A stretch of 64,000 bases of DNA from Vickermania ingenoplastis (lineage: Eukaryota > Euglenozoa > Kinetoplastea > Trypanosomatida > Trypanosomatidae). Of this stretch, positions 54,062 through 64,000 are shown in pieces. A model generated the notes under the pieces. It was not told where the DNA came from, did not search any database, and saw nothing but the letters and a program-made list of their open reading frames with translations. The position numbers and the translations under genes were made by a program. The number at the start of each line of letters is the position of its first letter. Position 1 is the first letter of the stretch. The stretch lies in assembly GCA_010157825.1 (NCBI GenBank), contig VFSE01000057.1, forward strand, positions 340,001-404,000, written 5' to 3'.

Positions 54062-55102
54062 TTATTCCATGGTGCTGGTCGGCGAAGGAGCAGGAGACTG
54101 GGGCTGTAGACCTCCTTCGGATCCTGCTGCTCCGGGTCCGTCCAACTTGGTGTAGGCCTCCAGCACCTTCCGACTGCACTGCGACAGGGCATCCACCGCT
54201 GGGCCGCAGTCGAGGGCGTCGAGGGCGACGATAGGCGCGTCCAGCCACCACGGGTGCAGCCCTACCACCGGCGCGGATGCGGGTGTTTCTGCCGTCCCCG
54301 CCGAGCCCTCTCGCGCGAAGACCACCTCTGTCGTCGTCGACTGCATTGCGGCCTGCGCCTTGGCCGCCTCCTCTCGCTTGAAGGCGAGCTTCTTTGCGCT
54401 GCTACGGGCGTTGGCCTTTTCATAACACTTCTGCAGCGCGCCCAACTCTCTCTCGCACTGCAGGCGCTGCAGCGGCTCGGGGGATAGATACAGCTGGCGC
54501 GTCTTCTCCATACGATCAAGTGCACGATGCAGCATATCCTCCAGCCGAAGCGCCTCCGCCCGCTGCTCCTGGACGGTGGACGGGAGGCCGGCAACCTGCG
54601 CGGCCGCCAGCGGCTCTGCCGTAACAAGCGGAAGGCCAGGGCGGCGGCGGCGCTGCTGCAGCGGTGGCCCGGCGGCCTCCACCGGTGCCGGCGAGGTCGC
54701 TGCGATGGCGGCGGGTCGGCCCCCCCCACCACCCCTGCTGGGTACTCGCGCTCCCAGATCAGGGGGGATACCTGCGGTCCGCCCAGCCCGAGCAGGGCCC
54801 GCAGCCGCGCCCACAGCCCCTCCCCCATAGGGGGGGGGCGGTCCACCTCGCGGTATATCTTGAGCAGATGCACTTGCCCGGAGACGGAAGGAGGAAGATC
54901 GACCGCATCCCGCAACGCCGCCTTTTCTACCGTCCCGGGGTGGCGCACGGGGTGAGTTTGCTCCGGCAGCAAGTTCTGCACGACGGTGGCCTCAAGACCA
55001 GCGTAGGCCTCGGCCCGAGCCAGTACTGCTTCCCCCAGCAGAGCCCGTGGAGACGGTCTCATCAGCCACCACTGCGGCGTTGATCTCGGAATCGGTGGCC
55101 AT
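54062..55102 (-). CDS. CX9C-pair (CHCH-like) mitochondrial-type protein, frame interrupted twice
   Basis: The C-terminal 250-codon frame carries two C-x9-C motifs: CERELGALQKC and CGPAVDALSQC, about 80 residues apart. Twin CX9C pairs define CHCH proteins imported and oxidised in the mitochondrial intermembrane space; MICOS subunits are among them. Upstream, strongly protein-like sequence (GEAVLARAEAYAGLEATVV, KAALRDAVDLPPSVSGQVH, KIYREVDRPP) lies in another frame, and a good N-terminus (MATDSEINAAVVADETVS, ATG at 55102) in the first frame again. The two shifts compensate: the span of 1041 is 3n. They fall near a GGGGG run (about 55033) and a G7 run on the coding strand (about 54721-54727). 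Full length would be about 346 residues. Start could also be 55062. Confidence 0.6.
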
Positions 55103-55534
55103 TTGAACAATCAGCGAGGCAATGCTCCTATAGGTCTCTTCTTTCTCTCCTCCTCCTTTGCTGATAAGAGTTTGCTTTTGTAGCGAGGAATAGGCTGAGA
55201 AGGAAATACATGAAAGTGCAAACAAGAAGGGGGAGAAGGAATAAATATAGATAGATAGATAGATAGATATATTGTCTCAACGAAAAAAAACAAAACATTC
55301 GATCATTTCACGACGTACGTCTGCTGAGGCCAAACTGCACAGTGAGTTCATTGACTCTGATTCGATTTAATTGTGCCTACCAGTGGGTCGCTGCCTAACA
55401 TCAAACGAAACGTAAGCAATCCTAACCTAACGTGCCGGTGTACCTCTTAGCGTAGGCATGTTAAAGACTGTGTAGAAGTATATTGTGAGTTGCAAAAAAA
55501 AAAATGGGACGATAATATAAGGTCCCGGTATTCT
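55103..55534. other. Intergenic region
   Basis: About 430 bases. T/C-rich sequence on the minus strand (55137-55160) may serve the downstream gene's acceptor. A GATA run lies near 55245-55268. No gene. Confidence 0.5.
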
Positions 55535-57721
55535 TCAGAAGGACGACATCACCTCGTTGAGGCTCCACGCAGCGTTGAAGGGCCCGACGCGGAAGAGCTG
55601 CACCTGCTTCTGGTAGAAGGACGTACGCCCGACCACCACGTCCACAAGGTCCACACCCGCCCTCTCCGTCCATTGCATACCCAGCACAACGGTGTCATAG
55701 ATGAGAGGCTCCCCCTCACTCTCTGTTGGATTCAGTGGTGTAAGGGCAGATCCAAAGACCTCGGACGCAGGTGCCAGTACATCATACCGCAGTAGTCCAG
55801 CGCCACCCTGCATAAGGGGTAGCACGAGGATATTTCGATCGCTCACCCATCCAGGGGCCATCACTCCCCCGCCGTCTCCACTGCTGCTGCTGCTGTTTGA
55901 AGAGAAGGCTACCTCCGCGAAGGGAAAGAGCGTGCGCTGCACACGCCACACGCCGCCCCCAAGGTTCTTTTTTTGCGCCACCACCGCCGTTTCTGCGGCG
56001 CGGCGCACACGGCCGCCGCCCCAGCCCAATCCCCCGCCACTTCCACCCCCACAGACATCAACTTCTTCACCCCAGCGGTGTACACTGCTGATGCTGCTCG
56101 GCAGTCGCCGCACGTCCAGCAAGGTCAAGCTCTCGTCGTAGGATCCAATGAGTACGTACGGCGTCGAAGAGCACAATGAAATTTGGGAAGAACGGTCTGC
56201 CCCACCGCGGCTTCTACGCGTGCTGTTCCTGCGGCTTGTCGTGCAGGGAATCGTACTTGGCCGCCACCGCCCCTCATCCTTGTTCACCTCCGCACCGGGT
56301 GGTGGAAGCTGGTAGAGCTTCCGCAGAGGAATGTCATACACCGAGCCGCCATCACCCCCACGGAGTCGCTGGACCGGGGCAATGGATACGACCCCCGCCT
56401 CGACGGTAAACCGCCGCTCGCAGCGCCACTCGTGAGCCGCGTTGTACTGGCGATGCAGCCGACGCTGCTGTTCGATCGACCCGGCAGGTGCGCCGCCCTC
56501 GCCCTCGCCTTCCCTTATCATCATCTTCTCTATCGTCTCCGTTTGGGGTTTCGCAGAGGCGGCGTCCGCCGGGCACGTCTCTCTGCGGCGGTGCCGGGTG
56601 TAGAACTTCACGACTCCATCGTCCCCACCAGTGGCGATCATCATCCGCCGCGGCGAGCAGTCTTCTTCTTCGTCGCGGCGCGGCTCTGCATCACTTATGT
56701 CTTCCGCTTCTTCTGTGGGAACGTCAAAGGCAGCGGAGCACCAGGCGTCGTATTCGTGCGGTGCAAGACGTAACGTTTCCCTGCTGATGGGGTCGTGCAG
56801 CGCGCAGCCTCCCTGGTGGGAAGTACACAGGAGCTGCAGCGCCCGGCGGTCCTCCCCCGGCCCCCCCATCTCTCCCTCCTCTGCGGGGATGAAGGGCAGC
56901 AGAACAGGGGTGCAGCTGGTGAGCATGGTGGGGCACACGTCGGGGAGGCGCCAGGACGACACGGCCGATCGGCCACCCGCTGCGGATCGAGCAGGCCCCA
57001 CCACATCCCACACGTGAACGCTTCCATCCGTGCAGGCGGCCAGCACGGTGGGCGGACGGCCATGATCGGTATCGTGTTGTTTTTTGGGGAGCGGCAGCAC
57101 AACATCCAGCGCCCGGCGACAGTCTGGTGGAAGCCACACCATATCGAATACACCAGGGGTGGGGATCCTGGCCACACAGTCTGAAGGAGTAGGATCTCCC
57201 GCCCGCAGAGGCGACGAGGGTGGGGGGCCGACGAGCCAGTCAATCCGCTCCATCTCCTTGTCTACCTGCTGTGGTCCAGGGCGTACGGCTGGATCCTGCA
57301 CGGTATACTGGCAGCACCCACCCACGTACACCGGCTCGGTTCCTTCCGGGGCAGCGGCTTCGGCATCGGCCTCCTCCTCCTCCTCCTCCTCCTCCTCTGA
57401 TTGGCTGGCGTGATCCACTTCGTGTCGCTGCTTGGGTCCCGGGACGGCCTGTGATGTCAGCTCGTAGAACCCCGACAGCCAGGTGAGGGAGGCAGGCAGC
57501 GCATCCCTCCCCTGAACTGCAGCCCCCTGCGGTGCATCGTCGTGATCGTCCTGCCGCCCTCCCGTCATCGTGGCGTGGTGGTACGGATAGGGGGGGAGAA
57601 GACCGTTACCCGTAAGCGGTGTTGTTGTGCTGTACACGTGTTGGGCCGTCGCCCGCCTGGGGGAGAGCAGGCAGGGGCTATGCGCCAGCCCGGAGGACGA
57701 TCTCTCTTTCTGGTCTTCCAT
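55535..57721 (-). CDS. DPH7: DPH7-like WD40 diphthine methylesterase
   Basis: A 728-residue beta-propeller from an ATG at 57721. Segment order matches DPH7 (WDR85, yeast Rrt2): GVFDMVWLP, VLAACTDGSVHVWDV, LLCTSHQGGCALHDP, HEYDAWCSAAF, IATGGDDGVVKFY, AGVVSIAPVQ, YVLIGSYDESLTLLDVRRL, GGGVWRVQ and a final QVQLFRVG strand. DPH7 removes the methyl ester from methylated diphthine on elongation factor 2 so that the last amidation step of diphthamide synthesis can proceed in the cytosol. The N-terminal ~170 residues include an Glu9 tract; other inserts widen the loops. The family in animals and yeast is about 390-450 residues, so this copy is much longer. Confidence 0.85.
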   Translation of the reverse strand: MEDQKERSSSGLAHSPCLLSPRRATAQHVYSTTTPLTGNGLLPPYPYHHATMTGGRQDDHDDAPQGAAVQGRDALPASLTWLSGFYELTSQAVPGPKQRHEVDHASQSEEEEEEEEEADAEAAAPEGTEPVYVGGCCQYTVQDPAVRPGPQQVDKEMERIDWLVGPPPSSPLRAGDPTPSDCVARIPTPGVFDMVWLPPDCRRALDVVLPLPKKQHDTDHGRPPTVLAACTDGSVHVWDVVGPARSAAGGRSAVSSWRLPDVCPTMLTSCTPVLLPFIPAEEGEMGGPGEDRRALQLLCTSHQGGCALHDPISRETLRLAPHEYDAWCSAAFDVPTEEAEDISDAEPRRDEEEDCSPRRMMIATGGDDGVVKFYTRHRRRETCPADAASAKPQTETIEKMMIREGEGEGGAPAGSIEQQRRLHRQYNAAHEWRCERRFTVEAGVVSIAPVQRLRGGDGGSVYDIPLRKLYQLPPPGAEVNKDEGRWRPSTIPCTTSRRNSTRRSRGGADRSSQISLCSSTPYVLIGSYDESLTLLDVRRLPSSISSVHRWGEEVDVCGGGSGGGLGWGGGRVRRAAETAVVAQKKNLGGGVWRVQRTLFPFAEVAFSSNSSSSSGDGGGVMAPGWVSDRNILVLPLMQGGAGLLRYDVLAPASEVFGSALTPLNPTESEGEPLIYDTVVLGMQWTERAGVDLVDVVVGRTSFYQKQVQLFRVGPFNAAWSLNEVMSSF

Positions 57722-59279
57722 TCTATTATTAGTATTAGTATAAGTATTATTTTACTTGTGAGACAAGGAAAATAGATAAGAAGATGATCCGTATCGCACC
57801 TTACTGGGAGTTTTCTTGTAATAAAAAAAAAAAGGAACCGTTCCACTACTACGGGGCGATGGGAACAGTGAATCGATATGAATCGTATTTCCCTGTTACG
57901 TTTGTAATGGAGAGGCGCAGTTCAACAGACCACACACACAAAGAAAAAGAACAAAAAAAAAATCAACGGAGAGGAAATGGAGCACGCTACGAGAGAGAAG
58001 GCGATACATACATACATACATACCGGTGCCGCAACGGATTAGGTCGCCCTGCCGTTGGGATCTCATGATTTTCTTCGTGATGCTACCCACTCCGCCTCCG
58101 CCCAGTGGCGAGAGAGGCAGCACAATCATGTGTGTTGAGTGTTGTTGTTGTCTTGTAAGTCCAGGTCCCCCCCCCCCTTTACTTTTGGAGTCTTTGAGGA
58201 AGAAGTCGTGTGGGATCTTTCTGGAGTGGAAGATGGGAGTGCAAACACTAGTCCGTTTGATGGATTTATTTTTTGTTTTCATTTTTTCAGCAGTTGTGAT
58301 CTCTCTCTCTCTCTCTGCTGTAGCGATTCTTATCATGATCAGGAGAAATAATAATAATAATAATAACTCGAAGAAGACACATATACACTATAAGTGAACT
58401 CTTTCTGCGTTTCGAGTCGCGTTGACTATTATTTCTTAACGCTGTTGTTGTTTTGTTATTGTTATTGTGCGTGTTTGTGTGTCTCTCTTGCCACCTCCTC
58501 TTTTATTTTCCCCTTCTTTTTCTTTTTCTTTTCTTGGAATGTTGAAAGGATGGGCCTTGTGTACCCTACTCTAACCCACTCTTTCCGATAGGAGTGGTGG
58601 TCGGGGGAGCATCGGTAGAGCATTGGGAGGTAAGCAGCAGCAGCAGCATTAGGGGAAGCGGGGAGGGGGATGCCCCCATTTTAAAACATAATAATAATAA
58701 TAACGGGAATAAGGAACAGGAGGGGCGCGTTGACTCCATCATTCGCCCGCTTAATCAAACAAACAACACAACACAACACAACACACCAAAGATGTAGGAC
58801 AATAGAGAACAAGAGCGGATAACCTTGGAGAATTGTACACGGCCAGAAAGATAATGGTGGGTGAGCAGACTCCGCTGAGAAGGGGGACACAAAAAGACAC
58901 AAATTTCTAAGAACAACAAGATCACGAAAAACAAAAAAAAAAGGTCTAACGTAGAAACTGGAGCAAGGCGTACAGGCAACTATATATCCACCGAGAGAGT
59001 GAGAGTGTGGATGCAGATAAAGTATTTTTTTTTTTTTTTTTTGGGGGGGGGTGTTCTGTTCCGTGTGTTCCGTGAAGAGAAAAAAAAAAGAAAGAAAAAA
59101 AAAAGAGAAGTGAAGAGAAGTGAGGTGAGGGTCTCATAATCGTGTAAAAAAAAAAAGTATCTAAGCGCCGTAAAGACGCACCTCACACATTCATCTATGG
59201 CAGCACAAAAAAAAGCGGAAAAAAAAATCATTGTACTAAAAGCACAGCGAAGGGAGAGGGGGAAGGGGAGTACGTTCCT
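57722..59279. other. Intergenic region upstream of DPH7
   Basis: About 1.56 kb. The minus strand just 5' of the DPH7 ATG reads cttcttatctattttccttgtctcacaag, a plausible acceptor region. Elsewhere it has CATA repeats (58008-58023), (AAT)n runs (58348-58367, 58689-58703) and T/G runs near 59025-59050. No gene. Confidence 0.5.
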
Positions 59280-60425
59280 TCAGAACCCTGTCGTGTAGCT
59301 CGCTCTATTGGTACTCTCTTCCAGAACGCCTCGGCGCTTCCGCGTCGCCTCCGCGTCTTTCCCTCTGCCGTCTTCGCCGTCTGCTAGGAGGGGGTCATAC
59401 GTCTGGGCCCGGTAGCTGCTGCTGCCGCCGGTGCCGATCGGGGCGGACGCTCCCTTGAAGCATGATTTGAGTGGTGCCGCTGCCACGGTGGACCGCCGAG
59501 GTTCCACTTCCTCCTTTCCTTCGCTGCAAGACGGAAACAGCGGCATACTGCACGCACTTCGCCGCTGTGCGGGCAGCAGCGACCCTCCCACATGTGTCTT
59601 TACGGGGGCATACGCCCCCGCCGAGCCCTTCATGGGACCAGCGGTGGAGGCGGAGGCGGTGGGAAGCCCGCGTGGCTGCTGTAGGCGGTGTGGATCGGTG
59701 TGGCGCCGCAGGCCTTCTTCGTCCTCCTCTGCGGCGCCGTCGCCGTCGACGCCCGCCGCACCTCGTACTTCGCACACCCTGGCGATCGATAGCCGAGGCG
59801 TTTTCTTTCGAGATGGGCCTCCCACTGCCTGGAGCCTCGCCAGGGGTGCACGGCTGGTGAGCGCCACGTACTCCTCCTGCTCGTGCCGGCGGCGATCCCT
59901 GTCCAACTCCAACTGGGCCGTGACCTGCTTCAGCGTCGCCTCGAGTGCCGCCCGCTCCGCCGCCCTGCTCTTGTGCGCCGCTGCCGCCCGCTGCTGCGCC
60001 TCGTGCAGCTGTTGACGCAGCTGCCGCTCCTCCTCTGCCCACTCGGCGCTCTCGACCTCGAAGACCTTCTCGTAGTGGATTCGACGCGTAAGCTTCTCCT
60101 CCTGCAATTCCGAGATGTCACGAACAGCAAAGTGAAGCGCCTCGTACGCATCCAGCGCCCGGTGGTACGCCTCCTGCACCTCCGTTTCCTCCTCTCGGAC
60201 GGCGTTCATCGTTGCCTGTAGTTGGCGTGGGACTTGCTCCACCTCTTCGAGTTCGACAAGCAGCTCCTGGCGCTCAGCGTCCTTCTTGGATAAAAATTTC
60301 CGCATCTCCCTCTTCTCCCGCTGGAGCGACGAGGTGACGAGATCCACATCCTTCTGCGCCAATCGAACCTGGGCCTCCATCTCCTTCACTCGCTCGGTCC
60401 ATTCTGCTAGAAGCTCGGCAGACAT
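59280..60425 (-). CDS. Coiled-coil hypothetical protein
   Basis: A 381-residue product from an ATG at 60425 (MSAELLAEWTERVKEMEAQV). Residues 1 to about 200 are strongly helical with heptad-like spacing (VDLVTSSLQREKREMRKFL, ISELQEEKLTRRIHYEKVF, RQLRQQLHEAQQRAAAAH). The C-terminal ~180 residues are disordered, with Ser, Gly and Arg-rich sequence. No enzyme motif, signal or membrane span is seen. Proteins like this are often cytoskeletal or flagellar in trypanosomatids, but that is inference. Confidence 0.8.
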   Translation of the reverse strand: MSAELLAEWTERVKEMEAQVRLAQKDVDLVTSSLQREKREMRKFLSKKDAERQELLVELEEVEQVPRQLQATMNAVREEETEVQEAYHRALDAYEALHFAVRDISELQEEKLTRRIHYEKVFEVESAEWAEEERQLRQQLHEAQQRAAAAHKSRAAERAALEATLKQVTAQLELDRDRRRHEQEEYVALTSRAPLARLQAVGGPSRKKTPRLSIARVCEVRGAAGVDGDGAAEEDEEGLRRHTDPHRLQQPRGLPTASASTAGPMKGSAGAYAPVKTHVGGSLLPAQRRSACSMPLFPSCSEGKEEVEPRRSTVAAAPLKSCFKGASAPIGTGGSSSYRAQTYDPLLADGEDGRGKDAEATRKRRGVLEESTNRASYTTGF

Positions 60426-62189
60426 GGGGGCGATAGAGAGAGGTCGTGTTTGGTGGTGCTGCTAGGGAACGCTACTGCTAATAACTCTCCCGGTGAGAAG
60501 AAGAAAGGGAGAACGAAAATCTAATCTAATTGAATAATATCTCGAACTTTAAAAAAAAAAAAATCTTGATTCGTCTGTGGGGCTTTTGGCTTGTTTCTTG
60601 TTAGTTTCTTGTCTGCTAATTTAGGACTAGTAGACGAGCGGTAGCAGGCCCGTGTCAAGCAATTGGGTACAATGAATGAAATTCGTATCCGCGTATGTCT
60701 TTCCGTGTCCTTCTCTATCGGTACAAGTTCGTCTGAACTGATAAGGGGGGGAGAATGGGGAGAGAGAGGGGAGAGAGAGAACACGCTCAATCTAGCAAAA
60801 AAAAAAATGTTTGTTGAGAAGAGGAAAGGAGGAGAAGAGGAGGTGCCATCGCATAGAGAAGCTTGCCCCAGTCCGCCGCAGATGGCATGGGTGCGCCTAT
60901 GATGACTCCCCGTCTGATGACCTTAACGCGCTGAGAAGAGCGGCGGCGTTTCCTTCCTTGTATGGCCTATTTCTGTTTGTTGCTTGGTTCTTTCTGAGGG
61001 CGGGGAAGAGCATATTTCCCTTCGAAGACTCGTATTCACTCCGGGTTTGTTTTTTTTGTTTGTTTGTTTGTTGTTGTTTTTGTTTTTTTAGTATTTGTGT
61101 GTATCCATTTCTCTCCTTCTGCCTCCTGCGTTGAGCTCCAGTGACGTTCCTCCTCTGAAAATTATTTTTGTTTCGTTATTTTGAGGGTTTCTGCTGAGGG
61201 GATGGGGGCCTCAAGGGCACGGAGGTTTAGCGTTCCTGCTGTTCTTTTCTTTCCATTTTGTTTTGTATGTGTGTGTATGTGCGTTTGATTCATTGCTTGT
61301 GAATACGCACGAGGCACGCAGGTGGAGCACCGTTTCAACCTCTCTCGGCCCTGACCTGCTCCCACGGTTCATCGTCGTTCCCTACCGTGGAGAGGCGGGG
61401 TGGGGACCACCCTTCGTTCTATCTCTCATTTTTATAGCCTTAAACAAGGCACACATTACAAAAGCCACAGACATTGGAGCAGAGAAAACTCAAGGTGAAC
61501 TGCTCCCCTCTCGCACAAAAAGATCCACTAAAATATAGAAAAAAGAAGAAAAAAAAAGGTAAAGGAAACAATAATATCGTCGTCATAAAAAATATTCAGC
61601 AGTAGCCGTGTGCTTCTTTATTATTATAGGGAGATAACAGCAAGATATGGGATATGGGGCGCCTTCTATGGCAGGGAGGGGCACTCTTGCAGAGGCCCCT
61701 GGCCGCTAGAGAAGAGTTGGAGAGGGGAGTATAATATAAGGAGGGGTACCAGCACATTATTTCTCTCTCTTTCTCTCTCTCTTTACTTCTTTTCTTTACC
61801 TTTTCTTGATTGATCCCCTGGATCTGGACATCGTCCACCACCCCCTCTCCGCTTAGGTCCTTGGACATCATGTCCTCCCGCAGGGATGGAAAAAAGGGAA
61901 GAAATATAGAGCAGCTTGGGTGTATGTGTATGGGCGGATGGGTATAGTTGAATATCGAAAATATATATGTATGTGTATGGGGGTTAGTCCTTCTCTCCCC
62001 CCCCCCCTCCTTTCCTCTTGACTATCAGCTCCGTTCTCTCGCTTCTCTGCTATAATGGGGCGGATGAAACCCTTTCAAAAAGAGAAAAACAAGAAGAAGC
62101 AAGGTGCTGCTCCAGCAGAAGCCATTGGGGGAGGGGGGGGAACAAGGGGCAGCGGAGCTTCTGTGTTGCCGGAGGAGAGCTCTGTTTCG

Positions 62190-62229
<40 letters not shown>

Positions 62230-63108
62230 GGAATCTCTCACATCTTCTTTTTTTTTACATTTATACATTTTCTTTCTTTCTTTTTTTTCTTTTCTTTTCT
62301 TTCTTGTTCTTCCAGCAGGATATCGTCACAGCAGTAAACTGCATGCAATCCGCCATCCACCTCTGGCGGATTGGTGCACATCTCTTTTCTTTCGGCTATT
62401 TCTGGTGTGGGATTCTTTTTATTTCTGTCAGTGCTTCTGTTGGTCGTTTCTTTTTTGTTTGTTTGTTTGTTTGTTTGTTTTATTAGTATCGTTATATTTT
62501 AGTTCCCTGTTGCTGTTGATGTTTTTCCACCGATGATGAAAGGATAAAGTCGAATCATTCATACATGGGACACCTATCAGATGCTGTTTCTCTACGACAA
62601 CTCTGCGTTCTCCCAGATTCACAGGAGCTCATCTCGTCGCTCACTTTCATTTCTAGTCTTCATCTGTGCATCTCTTTCTATATATATATATATATATAGA
62701 TAGATAGATAGATAGATAGATATTTACAAAAAAAAAAAAGCTCTTTCATGGTCTGTCTTCCTGCTCATGTTTTGTAGAGAGTGCTATTCTTTTTCTTTTT
62801 CCCTTGCAAGGGGGGAAGGGGGAGGGGATTGATACGTAAGTAAACCAGTCTTCATCCGTTGGCGTTCCAGGGAGGGGGGCGGGCGGTCGGCACACACCGC
62901 CAGGCGCTCCGACTAGCTCACTTCACGCCTCCCTCCCCTTCACGCCTAATGGTAACATTTTTGTTCTTAAAAAAAAAAAAAAGAGGTACGAGTGCATCCG
63001 CGTAGGTGTCCCGTGCGTGCATCTCTCTATCTATCTATCTATCTATCTCTCGTCTCCCGCCATGGGGTTCACGCACGCATACCACCCGTACCACCCGTTC
63101 CGTCCTCT
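60426..63108. other. Long intergenic region (2.7 kb)
   Basis: No gene supported. Contains (GTTT)n (61056-61070, 62456-62478), (CT)n at 62193-62212, (TA)n at 62213-62230, TA/GATA arrays (62679-62722) and a TCTA array at 63022-63049. Short open frames on either strand are composition-driven. Confidence 0.5.
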
Positions 63109-64000
63109 CTATCCGCCCTTCTTCCGGCGGTAGTTCTCCAGCAGCTGCTGCTGATACGCGGAGGCGGCAGCGGTCGAGTACTCCGTAGGAATACTCTCCG
63201 AGGACAGCGACGTCTTGGCAATGTTCCCGGAGCTGAGCTTTGAGATGGGCGGCAGGCTGTCCCCGCTGGAACGCGTCGGGGAGCGCTGGCGTGGGGGGTT
63301 GCGACGATTTGAACGGGTTCGCGTTGATGCCGCGGCCGCCACCGTACACGTCGTCCTCATCGCTTCCGCCTCGTGAATTTGTATTGCTGCGCCGCAGTGT
63401 GGAGTCGAGGGAGGCGGTGCCCCGCTGACGAAATTTTTCCAGCTGCTGCTGGCGGTAGTTGTCCCCTGTGGGCGTGTGGTTGGTGAGCTCCACTTCGCTC
63501 TTGAAGCTCTCCCACAAGCCCTTGGCGTTTTCGCCACCGTAGCTGCGCTGTTTGGGGGAGGAGATGGCGTTATCGGTGCTGTTGAAGTGATTGGAGGACG
63601 TCTGCGGGTTGTTGGAACGAAGACTGGCTTGGAGGTTTAAACTGCTGGCGGTGTTCTGAAAGGAGTCGTTGGGATTGCTGCTCTGCTGGCGGCGCGCCCG
63701 GCGGGCCTTCCACTCCTCCCGGCTCCCTGCCTTGGCACGCTCTCGGGCTTCCTTGAGGCTATCTGCAATTTTCAGGTTCCCTGGTTCGAGAGAGAGGGCC
63801 ATCGCGTAGCTCTCCACCGCCTGCTTGTACTTGTTCATCTTGAAGTACGCGTCTCCCTGGCGGGCGTACCCTTTGAACCACTCGGGGCGCAGGCTCACCG
63901 CCTGATCGGCGTCGAACAAGGAGTGGTCGTACGCGGTGTCGACGGACTCCAGCAGCTTCGAGGCCTGCAGGTAGGCAGCGGAGCGGTTCGAGTAGAGGGC
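63109..64000 (-). CDS. TPR co-chaperone-like protein, partial, one frame shift
   Basis: The gene runs off the right edge, so its N-terminus is missing. Near the edge the frame reads ALYSNRSAAYLQASKL, then DADQAVSLRPEWFKGYARQG and DAYFKMNKYKQAVESYAMALSLEPGN: tandem tetratricopeptide repeats of the STI1/SGT/UNC45 sort, with the Asn-Arg and Lys-Gly-Tyr-Arg positions used by Hsp70/Hsp90 C-terminus clamps. A basic linker (KARRARRQQ) and a Ser/Asn-rich region follow. After a C6 run on the coding strand (about 63292-63297) the reading must change frame to give SPTRSSGDSLPPISKL and the end SAYQQQLLENYRRKKGG at 63109; without the change it ends in Arg-rich nonsense at 63035. The shift equals one extra base. 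Confidence 0.75.

Noticed and set aside
60895-60935. Possible C/D snoRNA (atgatga ... ctga)
   Set aside because: Boxes are too close together and no terminal stem or guide match is evident.
63035-63300. TPR protein ending at 63035
   Set aside because: The C-terminus in that frame is Arg-rich and unlike the upstream composition; the alternative frame to 63109 reads as natural protein.

Overview
The window looks like a chromosome piece from a trypanosomatid (Kinetoplastea). From about 9.3 kb to the right edge every convincing gene lies on the minus strand. The genes have no visible introns, and GC-rich coding blocks alternate with intergenic stretches full of polypyrimidine, poly-A and microsatellite DNA. 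This is the layout of a polycistronic unit whose messages are trans-spliced. Gene content (a CRE/SLACS-type retroelement, a flagellar coiled-coil protein, many long low-complexity extensions) agrees. I cannot name the genus.

Left region (1-9.3 kb): a repeat-rich zone with no intact host gene. It holds a degenerate CRE-clade LINE on the plus strand (zinc fingers, reverse transcriptase, restriction-like endonuclease), three copies of a ~470 bp A-tailed short repeat (two direct, one inverted and truncated), an ankyrin-like pseudogene whose 3' end also occurs at 0.36 kb, and a degenerate tyrosine recombinase. As transcription runs leftward, this is where the polycistronic unit ends: either a convergent strand-switch or a subtelomere.

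Minus-strand array (right to left, the order of transcription): TPR protein (runs off the right edge), coiled-coil hypothetical, DPH7 WD40 diphthine methylesterase, a CX9C-pair mitochondrial-type protein, a doubtful small GC-rich reading frame, NOP14, two tandem paralogous multi-pass membrane proteins, a Ggc1-type mitochondrial GTP/GDP carrier, RNA polymerase III subunit RPC3/C82, CFAP58, mitochondrial HSP78/ClpB, a broken ankyrin-like gene, a low-complexity hypothetical, a very large membrane-anchored GT4 glycosyltransferase, and a leucine-rich repeat protein. As usual for trypanosomatids, neighbours do not share a pathway.

A cross-cutting observation: several otherwise well conserved host genes (RPC3, the glycosyltransferase, one membrane paralogue, the CX9C protein, the TPR protein) are each split by one-base shifts at mononucleotide runs, mostly as one extra base. 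Homopolymer errors in the sequence are the simplest reading; true pseudogenes or frameshifting are alternatives. Start codons were placed at ATG; several longer open frames begin at GTG or TTG and were trimmed.
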